DNA of 64,000 nucleotides, taken from NCBI RefSeq assembly GCF_042429235.1, contig NZ_JBHMBA010000009.1; one strand, written 5' to 3'. Shown one piece after another: positions 17,324 through 26,140 of this stretch. This stretch comes from Arthrobacter_B citreus. Lineage in GTDB: Bacteria > Actinomycetota > Actinomycetes > Actinomycetales > Micrococcaceae. The stretch's first letter is position 1, and the number at the start of each line of letters is the position of its first letter. The notes under the pieces were generated by a model. The model did not search any database and was not told where the DNA came from. It was given only the letters and a program-made list of their open reading frames with translations. A program made the translations under genes and the position numbers.

Positions 17324-18033
17324 GGCAGATCACCGCGGAAAACCAAAGGCTCATGGGACCCGTTCAGATCCAAATAGAGAACGGGGTCTGTGGCTCCCGC
17401 CGGCAATTGGAAAGCGTACTCGGCTTCGGTTGATGCACCGGGTTCCAAGGAACCCGTCAGGTCGAACGCTTCGACACCTCTGTATAGGGGGGCTGCAGAC
17501 ACGCGGTCCTCCCCGTGCAGCAGTGTCGGAACGACTGCGGTCAAGTCCAGGTTCTTTGAGGATCCGTTAAGCACCGAGACCGTAAACACGATGTACTCGG
17601 CTCCTGCCACCACGCCGATGCCCTCTTCATCGACAGTCCCCCGCCGGATGTTCGATGTTGTGGCGACGACGCCATCCTCGTATACGGCTTCCCCGTCAAA
17701 GGATGAGGGCTCCACCGAAACCGGGTTGGCAACAGCATCATTGCGGAGAACTACTGGTGCTTCATCGGCAGTCTGCGCGTTCTCCGGCTCGGATGCCGGC
17801 CCGCCCAACGGTCCTGCGATTTCGTCCGGTTCAGGAGTTGGGAGCGGATCCGCCGGCGCGGCTGACACGGAAGTTTCAACTAACGCGGACGGCCCAGGAT
17901 CGGGAGCCTGCATGGTGTCGATGGAATTCCCGGAACAGCCCGCCAGCAGCAACGCGATTACACCCAGCAGCACGCGCTGATACTTGCGGGGGTCATGGCC
18001 TGGATTTGCACCAGCCGTCATTCTGTTACCCAT
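17320..18033 (-). CDS. Putative lipoprotein of unknown function
   Basis: 237 residues. A positively charged N-terminus, a hydrophobic stretch and the lipobox LLLAGCSG put a lipid-modified cysteine at about residue 33. Residues 34-100 are Pro/Ala/Glu-rich and likely disordered. The C-terminal 130 residues look like a small beta-sandwich (VYEDGVVATTSNI, YIVFTVSVLNGSSKNLDL), similar in style to DUF4352 domains. I do not recognise a function. It overlaps the flippase gene by 4 nt. Two possible ATGs (18033, 18021) exist and neither has a strong ribosome site. Confidence 0.72.
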   Translation of the reverse strand: MGNRMTAGANPGHDPRKYQRVLLGVIALLLAGCSGNSIDTMQAPDPGPSALVETSVSAAPADPLPTPEPDEIAGPLGGPASEPENAQTADEAPVVLRNDAVANPVSVEPSSFDGEAVYEDGVVATTSNIRRGTVDEEGIGVVAGAEYIVFTVSVLNGSSKNLDLTAVVPTLLHGEDRVSAAPLYRGVEAFDLTGSLEPGASTEAEYAFQLPAGATDPVLYLDLNGSHEPLVFRGDLP

Positions 18034-18231
18034 TACGAGACCGCTTATCTTTTGAATTAATCGATATGTAGAACCTGAAACAACTTATCTTTCTCAGGAA
18101 GATCAGCGCTTGAGTATCGACTACTGCCTTAAATGTTTTTCACTCTGCATCGGCGGAGTAAATTACTTGGTTTGGTTTTCGATTTACTCACTTCGCGGAA
18201 GCAGGCTGGAGCTGCTCGCCGGTGGCCGGAT
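18034..18231. promoter_or_regulatory. AT-rich gap with GAGTAA-type dyad and CTTATCTTT direct repeats
   Basis: This 198-bp stretch is strongly AT-rich relative to both flanks. It contains GAGTAAATTACTT at 18156-18168 (a dyad around one base), TTTACTC at 18183-18189, and two CTTATCTTT repeats starting at 18044 and 18084. It lies upstream of the lipoprotein-flippase-PKD genes and probably holds a second promoter of the locus. The GAGTAA element recurs near 20.0 kb and 26.0 kb. Confidence 0.45.
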
Positions 18232-19773
18232 TTAGTAGGCGCCAACAGGTCGGAACATTTGCGCCACCGTCCGCCAGAGGATGATGATGTCGCCGGCGAG
18301 GGACCAGTTCTCCACGTAGTAGAGGTCCAGCCGCACTCCGTCTTTCCAGTTCAGTTCGGAGCGGCCGTTCGTCTGCCACATGCCCGTGATCCCGGGTTTG
18401 ATGTACAGCCGCCTGTGCACGCGGTTCTTGTATTGGTCCACCTCGCGCTGCAACGGCGGTCGCGGCCCGACGAGGGACATATTTCCCAGAAGGACATTCC
18501 AAAACTGTGGCAACTCGTCCAGGGAGTACTTGCGCATCCAGCGACCCACGTCCGTGACCCGCGGGTCATGCTGCATCTTAAAGAGCACGCCACTGCCTTC
18601 GTTACTGTCCAAAAGGCCGGCGAGATCGTCCTCCGCGGTTTCCACCATCGAGCGGAACTTGTACATCAGGAACTTCTCACCGCCGCGCCCCACGCGTTCC
18701 TGGCGGAAGATGACCGGCCCGGGGCTGTCCTTCTTGATGAGCACACCGAGGAGGATAAGCACGGGAAGAAGCACCAGCAGGGCCAGACCGGACATCACAA
18801 TGTCCAAGGTTCGCTTCAGGACGTGGCGGGCACCCGTATACTGCGGCAGCTCCACGTGCATCAGCGGCAACCCCTCCACCGGGCGGGAGTGGATTCGGGG
18901 ACCGGCAACGTTGGTCAAGCCAGTTGTCAGGATCAGCTGCGTGGCGGACTCCTCCAACTCCCACCCCAATTCCTGAACGTAAGACGTCCCGCCCTTCATG
19001 GGACCAGCTACGATGACCGCGTCAGCCCGTGCCTGCCGGACCGCGGATACTACCGTGTCACGGTTTGCTATCACGGGGATTAGCTGCCCGTTCACTGACA
19101 AGGAACCGGGCCTGTCCTGACCGGAGGTCAATGCAGCTCCCACAACCCGGTATCCGGATCCGGACTTCCGCTGAATCTGGTTCGCCACGTATTTGACGTC
19201 CTTGGCTTTGCCAAGCACAACTACTTTGAACAAATATCGCCCCCTCTTTCGCTGGGCCATAAGCCAGCGTCGAAGCATCCACCGACTGAGAATGAGCCCA
19301 AAGATCCCGGTGGGAAAGGCCAAGGCAAAGAAGCCTCGGGAGATGTCTATGCCAAAGACCAGACAAGCCATGGCCAGGCTCCCCAGGAGCGTGACGGTTG
19401 CACCCACCACCCTCTTGTACTCATCCACGCCATGACCCACGATTCTGGCGTCCCGGCTGCCGTATCCGGACAGGGCTGCTAACCAGAAAACAACAATCGC
19501 CGCCGAGATCACTGTGTACGGGACGGCCACGGGTCCGGCGTTCACTGAGGGCTGGGTCAGCCCGAACCGGGCAATGTGCGCCAGGACCATCACTGAGACG
19601 ACCACCGCGGTGTCGAACGCCAGCAGAATTCTGCGGTAGCGGTTGGTCCATCTCAGGCTGTCGCTGGCCACCCTCCGACTGGCAGGAACAAAGCTCCTGA
19701 AGTCGGGAAATGTAATGGGTGCGGTAGGAAAATTGAGGTCCAGACGGACCCCGGGATCTTTCAATTCAGTCAT
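18232..19773 (-). CDS. Exopolysaccharide polyprenyl glycosylphosphotransferase (priming sugar transferase)
   Basis: 513 residues. Residues about 45-165 hold four membrane segments, 175-310 a Rossmann-like CoA-binding region, then a further membrane segment (DIVMSGLALLVLLPVLILLG). The catalytic bacterial sugar transferase domain covers about 320-507, with FRQERVGRGGEKFLMYKFRSM, KYSLDELPQFWNVLLGNMSLVGPRP and IKPGITGMWQTNGRS. It transfers a hexose-1-phosphate from UDP-sugar to undecaprenyl phosphate, the first committed step of the polymer. The ATG at 19773 follows GAGGGG at good spacing. As the first gene after a long regulatory gap it is the natural head of the operon. Confidence 0.93.
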   Translation of the reverse strand: MTELKDPGVRLDLNFPTAPITFPDFRSFVPASRRVASDSLRWTNRYRRILLAFDTAVVVSVMVLAHIARFGLTQPSVNAGPVAVPYTVISAAIVVFWLAALSGYGSRDARIVGHGVDEYKRVVGATVTLLGSLAMACLVFGIDISRGFFALAFPTGIFGLILSRWMLRRWLMAQRKRGRYLFKVVVLGKAKDVKYVANQIQRKSGSGYRVVGAALTSGQDRPGSLSVNGQLIPVIANRDTVVSAVRQARADAVIVAGPMKGGTSYVQELGWELEESATQLILTTGLTNVAGPRIHSRPVEGLPLMHVELPQYTGARHVLKRTLDIVMSGLALLVLLPVLILLGVLIKKDSPGPVIFRQERVGRGGEKFLMYKFRSMVETAEDDLAGLLDSNEGSGVLFKMQHDPRVTDVGRWMRKYSLDELPQFWNVLLGNMSLVGPRPPLQREVDQYKNRVHRRLYIKPGITGMWQTNGRSELNWKDGVRLDLYYVENWSLAGDIIILWRTVAQMFRPVGAY

Positions 19774-19811
19774 TGGAGCCCCTCAAGCCCAGAGCCATCC
19801 GAAGGGGCCGA

Positions 19812-19892
19812 CGACGGCTGGGGGGAAGCCTTGGTCTCAAGAGGCTTCGACGCCGTCGACCCCGCTCGGGGGACCGGCGCCGGAGGCGCCGG
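19812..19892 (-). promoter_or_regulatory. Structured 5' leader of the polysaccharide operon
   Basis: On the minus strand this stretch can fold into a perfect 8-bp hairpin (CCGGCGCC/GGCGCCGG, 19874-19892), then CCCC/GGGG around 19860-19871. A two-part hairpin follows, with outer stem CGACGGC/GCCGTCG and inner stem GAAGCCT/AGGCTTC (19825-19848). It ends about 40 nt before the start codon. No U-tract follows, so it is not an intrinsic terminator in this form. Function unknown. Confidence 0.4.
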
Positions 19893-19929
19893 ATGATTGA
19901 TCGCGGGCGAACAATTGGAATATGCGAAA

Positions 19930-19979
19930 TATGTTCACTCTGGGAAATACCCGGGAAATACCGCTCCATTTATGTTCAC
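19930..19979. promoter_or_regulatory. Nested repeat boxes: TATGTTCAC x2 around GGGAAATAC x2
   Basis: TATGTTCAC occurs at 19930-19938 and 19971-19979. Between them GGGAAATAC occurs at 19942-19950 and 19953-19961, 11 bp apart, or about one helical turn. The arrangement suits cooperative binding of a dimeric or oligomeric regulator upstream of the operon. Confidence 0.45.
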
Positions 19980-20038
19980 ATTTATTACCGCCGAACAATC
20001 AACACAACTAAGACTAGAAGGGGCGTATATCCCTGCCA

Positions 20039-20055
20039 CGAGTAATGCTTACTCG
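20039..20055. promoter_or_regulatory. Perfect dyad CGAGTAA-TGC-TTACTCG
   Basis: Seven-base arms with a three-base centre, in the AT-rich gap between the LAL array and the polysaccharide operon. It is built from the same GAGTAA half-site seen at 18156 and in 25984-26080. Candidate operator; the bound protein is not known. Confidence 0.5.
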
Positions 20056-20169
20056 AGTCCCAACGGTGACTTCTCACTTTGCCGGAGATATACCTGCTAC
20101 TACTTGGCTTGACCACATTCATCCAGGCGGTGAAGCCAGAAGTCAGGTGTGGGTGCTGGCTTGATTAAT

Positions 20170-20202
20170 CTCCCGCAAGGCACTTTGCAGGACTATCGGG
20201 AG
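20170..20202 (-). terminator. Weak hairpin after the LAL array
   Basis: CTCCCG/CGGGAG arms enclose 21 nt just downstream of the stop at 20211. On the minus strand ATTAATC follows rather than a U-run, so termination activity is doubtful. Confidence 0.3.
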
Positions 20203-20210
20203 GGGCGTCT

Positions 20211-23021
20211 TTAATCCATGACCGCAGGGCTGACACCTGGTTCGAGCGCCAAGTAGGCCGCTTCCAGGTCCGCACGCCGGCTGATCCCCAACTTCACGTA
20301 AATCCGGTAGACATGGCCCTCCACTGTCCGTTGGGAAAGCGTGAAGTGCGCCGCCACGTCCTTGGTGCTGGCCCCGGCCAGAAGAAGGCCTATAATCTCG
20401 TGTTCCCGCCGGGTGAGCCGCACCAGGTGAAGCGAGGGGCTGAGGTAGGAGACGGTGACTCCTGCCAGCTCCCCGCGGCGGCGGCGCAGCTGCTGGATGA
20501 GGGCACGTTGCCGGCGCAGGTTGCCATGAGTGCCGTAAAACCGAATAGCGTGGCCGATGCTCTCTACTGCAATAAGGTACTTCCGGTGCCGAACTGCCTC
20601 GTCCGCAGCAGCAACCATACGGTCAGGACTGCCCGATGCCACCGCCTCAGCGTAGGCATGAAGCGCTTGCGCCTCGCCGCCTTCGAAGACCGCACTGACC
20701 TCGACCAGCCTGCTGGCGTGCCGCAGGTCGCCGACTGCGAGGCACAACTCGAGGATGTCCTTCTCCGCGGCAAGGAATCCCTCAGCGCGTGCCTGTTCTG
20801 CAACTTCTGCCAGTTGTTCCGGCAGTTTCTCCGGTGCGCCCGCGTCGGAATCGGAGGAAGCGAGCGCTGCGGCAGCATATGCCTGACCCACCAGCCAAAG
20901 CGGCCTCGGCCCGGTGTATCCGACACTACGCAGTTCCTTCGCGTACCTTGCTGTTTGGGCATGGTCCCCAACCACCGTGGAGGCGTAGCCGGCTAATCCC
21001 AACGCATACGGCAACATCATTTCGGGATCTGAGACCCGCAGGGCTTCCACGGCAGGGTGCAGGCGCTGCAGCCCTTCCCGCAACCTGCCCTGATGGATTT
21101 CCACCGCTCCTTCGAAGACTCCCATGGTGCCCCCATAGGCAATCAGGTACTGCGGCGGGGCACCCAGCTTGGCCTCAAGGAGACTCTCCAGTTCAGCGAA
21201 TCGTCCACCGTGCAGCAGCGCCTGAGCATGCCGCACGAGTACTGCACCGCACTGTGTCTGGAGCTGTCCGCCGAGACGCCTGATCAGTTGGAGAGCCTGG
21301 TCCGTGTGCTCGAGGGCAGAGCTGATTTGTCCGTTCGAGACCAGGAGCTCCGCCAGTAAGCCATGAATGGCAACGCTCCCCCGGAATTCGGGGTTGCCGG
21401 ACGCCAGTGAGGCATTAAGTCTGGCCAGTGCCGCGGCGTAGTCACCCCCCACCATCAAAGCGACGCTGCGCAGCAGTTCGGCGTACCCCGCAAAGGTGGA
21501 CCCCGTTTCGCTCATACCGGCGCTGGGCGATGAGAGTTTGCCCGATGCGGCGCTCCAGGCGCCTGCAAGCTCTTCCAGTTCATGCCCGGGCAGGCCTGAG
21601 AGCTGATAGATGCGCGTCAGTGCCAGCGCCGCGCGGTTCAGCGTTTCGCCGTCGGGCGCCGGGGTTGGCTGCCCGAAGCCAAGGATGCCTTCCAACAACA
21701 GCCGAGCCTGCGCAAGGTCTCCGGTCTGGGCAGTGGCCACGGCGGTTTCGACCTTTGCCTGGATCAGGTGCCCTGCGCCGCGGACAGCGCTTCCAAAACG
21801 GCGGGCTTGCGCTGAGCGGGAAGAATCGTTGGCCTTTCGGGCAGCCTTGAGCAGCAGCTCATCCGGGACGATATCGCCGCAGTCAAGGCCCCACTCGATC
21901 CGTCTCAGCCAGGCTTCTTCTTCGAATGGGAACGACGGCGCGAATCCGTCAGTGTTTCGGGTGCCGATGCCCGTGGCTGCGCTGCTCCCGGCGAAGCTGC
22001 CGTCGAGCTCGGCCAGGACGCGTGAGCGGATGGCGGCGCTGCGGACAGTGGGCACAAGGGACCTGATGACCTCGGCGTGAAGCGGCTGGGACAGGCACAG
22101 AAGATCACCCATTCCCGGGCCGGAGTGCAGAAGCCCGTCGGCCATCAGGGCGTGGACCGGCGCTGGCCCGCAGACGCTGACAAGAACGGAGCGGGGCAGC
22201 AGCTTGGCCAACGCCAGTGTCTCGAGGGCAGCGCGCTCCTCCGGGGTCCGGCTCGCCAGCTGGCCCTTGACCAGGTCCACAACAGAAGCGTCCAGTCCGT
22301 CAGGTTCGGCTCGCAGGTACCAAGCCCCGTTGCCTTCGGCGAGTGTTCCCAGCCTGCGCGACTGGGCTAAGAGAGCTCTCAGGTACAGCGGGTTGCCGCC
22401 TGAGGCCACGGTCAGCAGCGCTGAGGTCGCCCGCAAAACGGGTCCACCCAAGACACCTTGGCAGACTTCATCGACAGCTTCCGCCGATAAGGCGCCGAGG
22501 TCGATGCGGGCCAGCAGGCCATCCCGGGCCAGCGAGAGCAGCTCGTGGATGCTGCGCGCACGGGGACGGGTCAGAACCAACAGCCGCAACTCTCCGGACA
22601 TTGCGAGCTGCGTCAGCACATGGCAGCTGGATTCATCGAGGTGGTGAGCATCGTCAACGACCAGCAGCGGCTGCAGACTGCCAACCTCTCCAATCCTGCG
22701 GAAGTGCCGGCGGATCGTGCGGAGCACCGCCAGCGGCGAGTCCATGTCTTGAGGCCCGGCCGACTCCAGGTAAGGAGAGAGCACACCGTACGGCATGCGG
22801 GACAACACCGGACTGCCATGGATGTAGGAGGCACTGACGATGCCGTCCAGCCGTTCGAGCACATGGTCAGCAAGCGCGGATTTGCCCATGCCTCCAGCAC
22901 CGACGATCACGGCTCCGCGCAGCCCCGGCTCGAGCAGCCGGGAGCTAACCTCCTGCACTTCCCTGTCCCGTCCCAGCAACAGGGAGGATGGACCGCGCCC
23001 TTTCAGAGGGACTGTGCTCAT
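20211..23021 (-). CDS. LAL-family ATPase-LuxR regulator 5 (A type)
   Basis: 936 residues, typical for large ATP-binding LuxR regulators. An AAA/STAND NTPase domain has Walker A GAGGMGKS (41-48) and Walker B LLVVDD (119-124). A long helical, TPR-like sensor region follows. The C-terminal LuxR HTH (LTRREHEIIGLLLAGASTKD then RTVEGHVYRIYVKL) spans about 865-930. The family holds ATP and an inducer and activates transcription on binding DNA. The start ATG overlaps the stop of the previous LAL gene (ATGA), so the two are coupled. As the last gene of the array it sits directly upstream of the polysaccharide operon, a plausible but unproven target. Confidence 0.9.
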   Translation of the reverse strand: MSTVPLKGRGPSSLLLGRDREVQEVSSRLLEPGLRGAVIVGAGGMGKSALADHVLERLDGIVSASYIHGSPVLSRMPYGVLSPYLESAGPQDMDSPLAVLRTIRRHFRRIGEVGSLQPLLVVDDAHHLDESSCHVLTQLAMSGELRLLVLTRPRARSIHELLSLARDGLLARIDLGALSAEAVDEVCQGVLGGPVLRATSALLTVASGGNPLYLRALLAQSRRLGTLAEGNGAWYLRAEPDGLDASVVDLVKGQLASRTPEERAALETLALAKLLPRSVLVSVCGPAPVHALMADGLLHSGPGMGDLLCLSQPLHAEVIRSLVPTVRSAAIRSRVLAELDGSFAGSSAATGIGTRNTDGFAPSFPFEEEAWLRRIEWGLDCGDIVPDELLLKAARKANDSSRSAQARRFGSAVRGAGHLIQAKVETAVATAQTGDLAQARLLLEGILGFGQPTPAPDGETLNRAALALTRIYQLSGLPGHELEELAGAWSAASGKLSSPSAGMSETGSTFAGYAELLRSVALMVGGDYAAALARLNASLASGNPEFRGSVAIHGLLAELLVSNGQISSALEHTDQALQLIRRLGGQLQTQCGAVLVRHAQALLHGGRFAELESLLEAKLGAPPQYLIAYGGTMGVFEGAVEIHQGRLREGLQRLHPAVEALRVSDPEMMLPYALGLAGYASTVVGDHAQTARYAKELRSVGYTGPRPLWLVGQAYAAAALASSDSDAGAPEKLPEQLAEVAEQARAEGFLAAEKDILELCLAVGDLRHASRLVEVSAVFEGGEAQALHAYAEAVASGSPDRMVAAADEAVRHRKYLIAVESIGHAIRFYGTHGNLRRQRALIQQLRRRRGELAGVTVSYLSPSLHLVRLTRREHEIIGLLLAGASTKDVAAHFTLSQRTVEGHVYRIYVKLGISRRADLEAAYLALEPGVSPAVMD

Positions 23022-25906
23022 TTCCGGGCTCCCGACTTATCGGCGATGACCTTGGTCAGTTCTCGCCTGCTGCCAACATGGAGCTTCGCATAGACTTGGT
23101 ACAGGTGCCCTTCGACCGTCCTCACTGAAATGTTCAATTCGGCGGCAATGGCTTTATTGCTCGATCCCGCCGCTGCCATCTTGGCAATCGACCGCTCGCG
23201 AAAGGTCAGCGACCCGAGGTATTCCTCGACAGAATCAGGCCGCTCCGCTGTTCCCGCGCCCACCGTTCCGCGTCGACTGCGGTGGATGAACCGCACTGTA
23301 GCCCGATCACCCGCCCCCGAGGCAACAGCCAGTGCCCGTTCAGAGGCTTCCCGGGCAAAGAGCAAATGGCCCGTGGCTTCCCCCATCTCCGCCGCTTGGA
23401 TCAGCAGCTGCGCATCGCAGGTGCCCACACCCTTGGCATACGTCTCGGACATCCTGGCGAACGCCCCCTGCTGGTGAGCGGCCACTGTCAGGATACGGTC
23501 CAGGTTATCCAGGTCCCCCAGCCGCACTGCATGCAGCAGGGACAGGAGTTCGTATGAGTAGGCGCCCCTCCTGTGGTCATGAGCGGCTAGGTCGAGGAAG
23601 CGTCGGGCGGCCTGCGGAGAAGCCTGCGCTGCGTCGGCCAGTGCGGCGAAGTGCCGCGCGCTGCGGCGCAACGTCCAAGGACCGCCGTCAGAGGCCTTGC
23701 TGCTGATCTTCAGGTACAAATCCGTCCCTGCACTGTCATTCTGCAGCGCCAGACAGTAGGCAGCAGCCGCTGCCGCCAGCGGAATCAGGGACTCCGGTCC
23801 GCCCGCCCGAAGCTGTGCAACGGCTGGAACGAGGCATCCCAGCGCGCTTTCCGGATCACCTGCGTAGGCGCAGAGCAGTCCTTCGCCCAGCTCGCCGAAC
23901 ATTCCCGGGAAGTGCGTGGCCTGTACGTGCTGCCGCTGGGCAGTGAACAGCCTCAGGGCCTCGTGGAGTGCGCCGATGGCCAGGTAGACGTGGACTATCC
24001 GCGCCAATGATGTGCTTCGGTCCCATGTGGCGACGTCGGGCTCCATCAGGAGGCGCTCCAATTCCTTTGCCATTTCAAGGGCTTCATCTTGTCGGTCCGT
24101 CATGCCCAGCGCTTCGCAAAGCCATGAGCCAACTAGGACGCGGTAGCCTTTGTCTCGGACCGAAGCGCCGGCCTGCAGCGGGGCAAGAAAGGCGGCGTTT
24201 TCCAGAAACCGCCCGTGGTTCGAGTTGCATTCAGCACGGGCCAGTGTCAGATCGCGGCTCAGCACAGCGGCCTCCGTGCGGCCTATTGTTCCCGCTGTTG
24301 AAAGTTCGACCACGCGCTGTTCCGCCCTCTGCAGCAGTTCGTCATGTTTCTTGGCGGCACCGGGCGGAAGCTCATCAGCGGGCAGCGAACCCGAGAGGGC
24401 GCCGGTCGCGGCCATGCACAGCACCCGGTTTTCAGCGAGTAACAGTCGAACCTCCTGCGCCGGCGTGGCTTCCGTTCCCCGCCGTCGGTAACTCCTGAGA
24501 ACCGCCAACGCAGCGCCATACTCGGCCCTGGTCATCCGTGCCGCAACGAGCTCGAGCACCGCCGAAGGGTCGGCGGCACCGTCTTCCCGAAACGACAGGA
24601 AGCGGATTGCCTCCGCCGGATCCCCGCAGGCGTTGGCATCGCGCGCCCCGGCCACGGCTGCCTTGAGAGTCATCGGTTCTCCGCTGTCCAGGCGCCAAGC
24701 GGCCAGACGGGCCGGTTGCAGGACGGCTTCAGCCGGATCCTCTGCGAAAGGTCCAGATGGATTTGTTTTTGCACCCGATGCCTGGATCGGAGGTGAAGCA
24801 GCGGCAACAGCCGAGCGCAACTGCTGGAGCAGTCGGCCGCGGTCCGAGGCATCGAGTGAGAGGCAGACGGCGTTGGCCAGCACGGCATCCCGGATTCGAA
24901 CCCGAGGCACGCTATGCCTTTCCACAACCAGGATTCCCTGCTCCTGCAGGACATCCACTTCGACTGGGTCGGCATCATGCAGTGCTAGCCCCAAGGGCAG
25001 GGTGTCAGCAAGCGCCACGGTCCTCACCAGCGCCATTTGCTGTTCAGTCAATCCGTCCAGCCGGCCGAGAACAGATTCGGCAACGCGTCCTGCCGGTGCG
25101 GGGCGTTGCAGTTCCAAGACCCAGACCTGCCCACTACGCCGGAGCCTTCCGCTCTCTCTGTAGTCCTTGCATGCGAGGGTCAACAGGTGCGGGTTCCCAC
25201 CTGTATGCCGGTGCAGGTCATCCACGGCAGCTCCAGAAACGGGCCCGGCGAGTTCAGCCGACACCAGCTCCGTGCTTTCCCCCAGGTCGAGGGGTCCCAA
25301 GTCCACACGAGAGAGGATGCCCTCCCGCCACAAGCCGGTGAATTCCGCGGGGGCACGGCTGAAGTCACGGAAGCAAGCCAAGAGTCCCGCGGTCCGGCTC
25401 AGGACCATTTGGCTTAGGGCCATGGCCGAGAACTCGTCGAGGTCCTCACCGTTGTCAACGGCCAGCAGAACGGTTCTGCCTTGGGCACGCTCTTGGATCA
25501 GCCGAGTTAGACCGCGCAGGATCAATACCGGGTGGGCGGAAACGTCGGAGTCCAGCTCGGACAGGAGGAAGGTCAGGGCACCAAAAGGGGTGCGGCCTGA
25601 GAAGGCGGAACCACGAATGTGGACCACATAGGTGTCTGGGCTGCACTGCCGCAGCACATGATGGATCAGTGCAGTCTTCCCGCTGCCGGGTTCCCCCACC
25701 AGTATGCAGCCCGAGCCCCCGCCTGATGCCAGCCGCTCTTGGATTTTCCGCGATACTTCCCGCCGGCCGATGAAGCGGGGCGGTGCGGCCTGCTCCTCCC
25801 TCACCGCTTCCTCCGGACGCAGACCCTGGCCAAAGGCCGTGGCAGCCACGGAATCCTTCGAAGGGTTTGAACGGGAAAGACGAGGCTGGTGAATGCTCTG
25901 GTGCAC
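23018..25906 (-). CDS. LAL-family ATPase-LuxR regulator 4 (B type)
   Basis: 962 residues from GTG 25906. Walker A is GEPGSGKT (71-78). The Walker B strand LLAVDN (147-152) has Asn where Asp or Glu is usual. A long helical region follows, then a LuxR HTH (LTFRERSIAKMAAAGSSNKA, RTVEGHLYQVYAKL). The sequence around FSGRTPFGALTFLLSEL groups the ATPase with regulators 1 and 3, but the HTH groups with the A type. The start is uncertain: GTG 25906 has no clear ribosome site, while GTG 25849 follows GAAGGA, and the first 40 residues look unstructured. It heads a two-gene coupled unit below a 234-bp gap rich in GAGTA half-sites. Confidence 0.87.
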   Translation of the reverse strand: MHQSIHQPRLSRSNPSKDSVAATAFGQGLRPEEAVREEQAAPPRFIGRREVSRKIQERLASGGGSGCILVGEPGSGKTALIHHVLRQCSPDTYVVHIRGSAFSGRTPFGALTFLLSELDSDVSAHPVLILRGLTRLIQERAQGRTVLLAVDNGEDLDEFSAMALSQMVLSRTAGLLACFRDFSRAPAEFTGLWREGILSRVDLGPLDLGESTELVSAELAGPVSGAAVDDLHRHTGGNPHLLTLACKDYRESGRLRRSGQVWVLELQRPAPAGRVAESVLGRLDGLTEQQMALVRTVALADTLPLGLALHDADPVEVDVLQEQGILVVERHSVPRVRIRDAVLANAVCLSLDASDRGRLLQQLRSAVAAASPPIQASGAKTNPSGPFAEDPAEAVLQPARLAAWRLDSGEPMTLKAAVAGARDANACGDPAEAIRFLSFREDGAADPSAVLELVAARMTRAEYGAALAVLRSYRRRGTEATPAQEVRLLLAENRVLCMAATGALSGSLPADELPPGAAKKHDELLQRAEQRVVELSTAGTIGRTEAAVLSRDLTLARAECNSNHGRFLENAAFLAPLQAGASVRDKGYRVLVGSWLCEALGMTDRQDEALEMAKELERLLMEPDVATWDRSTSLARIVHVYLAIGALHEALRLFTAQRQHVQATHFPGMFGELGEGLLCAYAGDPESALGCLVPAVAQLRAGGPESLIPLAAAAAAYCLALQNDSAGTDLYLKISSKASDGGPWTLRRSARHFAALADAAQASPQAARRFLDLAAHDHRRGAYSYELLSLLHAVRLGDLDNLDRILTVAAHQQGAFARMSETYAKGVGTCDAQLLIQAAEMGEATGHLLFAREASERALAVASGAGDRATVRFIHRSRRGTVGAGTAERPDSVEEYLGSLTFRERSIAKMAAAGSSNKAIAAELNISVRTVEGHLYQVYAKLHVGSRRELTKVIADKSGARK

Positions 25907-26140
25907 GGTGAGACCCGATTCTGCCGGTGGCCCACCCTATCGATTTCCAGCTGGGTGAGCCTCGTGTTCAATGTCTGCCGCAAGAGTAAGAGAGAAAAAC
26001 AGTAGTAACACGAGTACCGGTCACCAGCGGAATACAGCCACTACTCAGGTTCAGAGTGTGCTGCGCACCACAATTACTCGAAACAGGTGCAGGGTATTAC
26101 CCGGCATAAGGTGGTGTTGGGACGGGCTTGGCGCCGAGGA
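25907..26140. promoter_or_regulatory. Intergenic region with four spaced GAGTA/TACTC half-sites
   Basis: The AT-rich gap upstream of regulator 4 contains GAGTAA at 25984, CGAGTA at 26011, TACTCA at 26042 and TTACTCG ending at 26080. The first two point one way and the last two the other; spacings are 27, 31 and 32 bp. A further ACTCG-GATA-CGAGT dyad overlaps the stop of the next gene (26142-26155). A -10-like TAGGGT on the minus strand lies at 25934-25939. This looks like a promoter-operator region for the downstream pair. Confidence 0.5.

Larger units (their letters stand above)
19774..20210. other. 437-bp non-coding region upstream of the polysaccharide operon
   Basis: No gene is visible. 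From the operon outward it holds a GC-rich leader with hairpins (19812-19892), an AT-rich block with repeated boxes (19930-19979), a perfect dyad (20039-20055) and a weak hairpin near the end of the LuxR gene (20170-20202). The composition switch suggests a promoter in the AT-rich block firing toward 19773. Confidence 0.6.
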
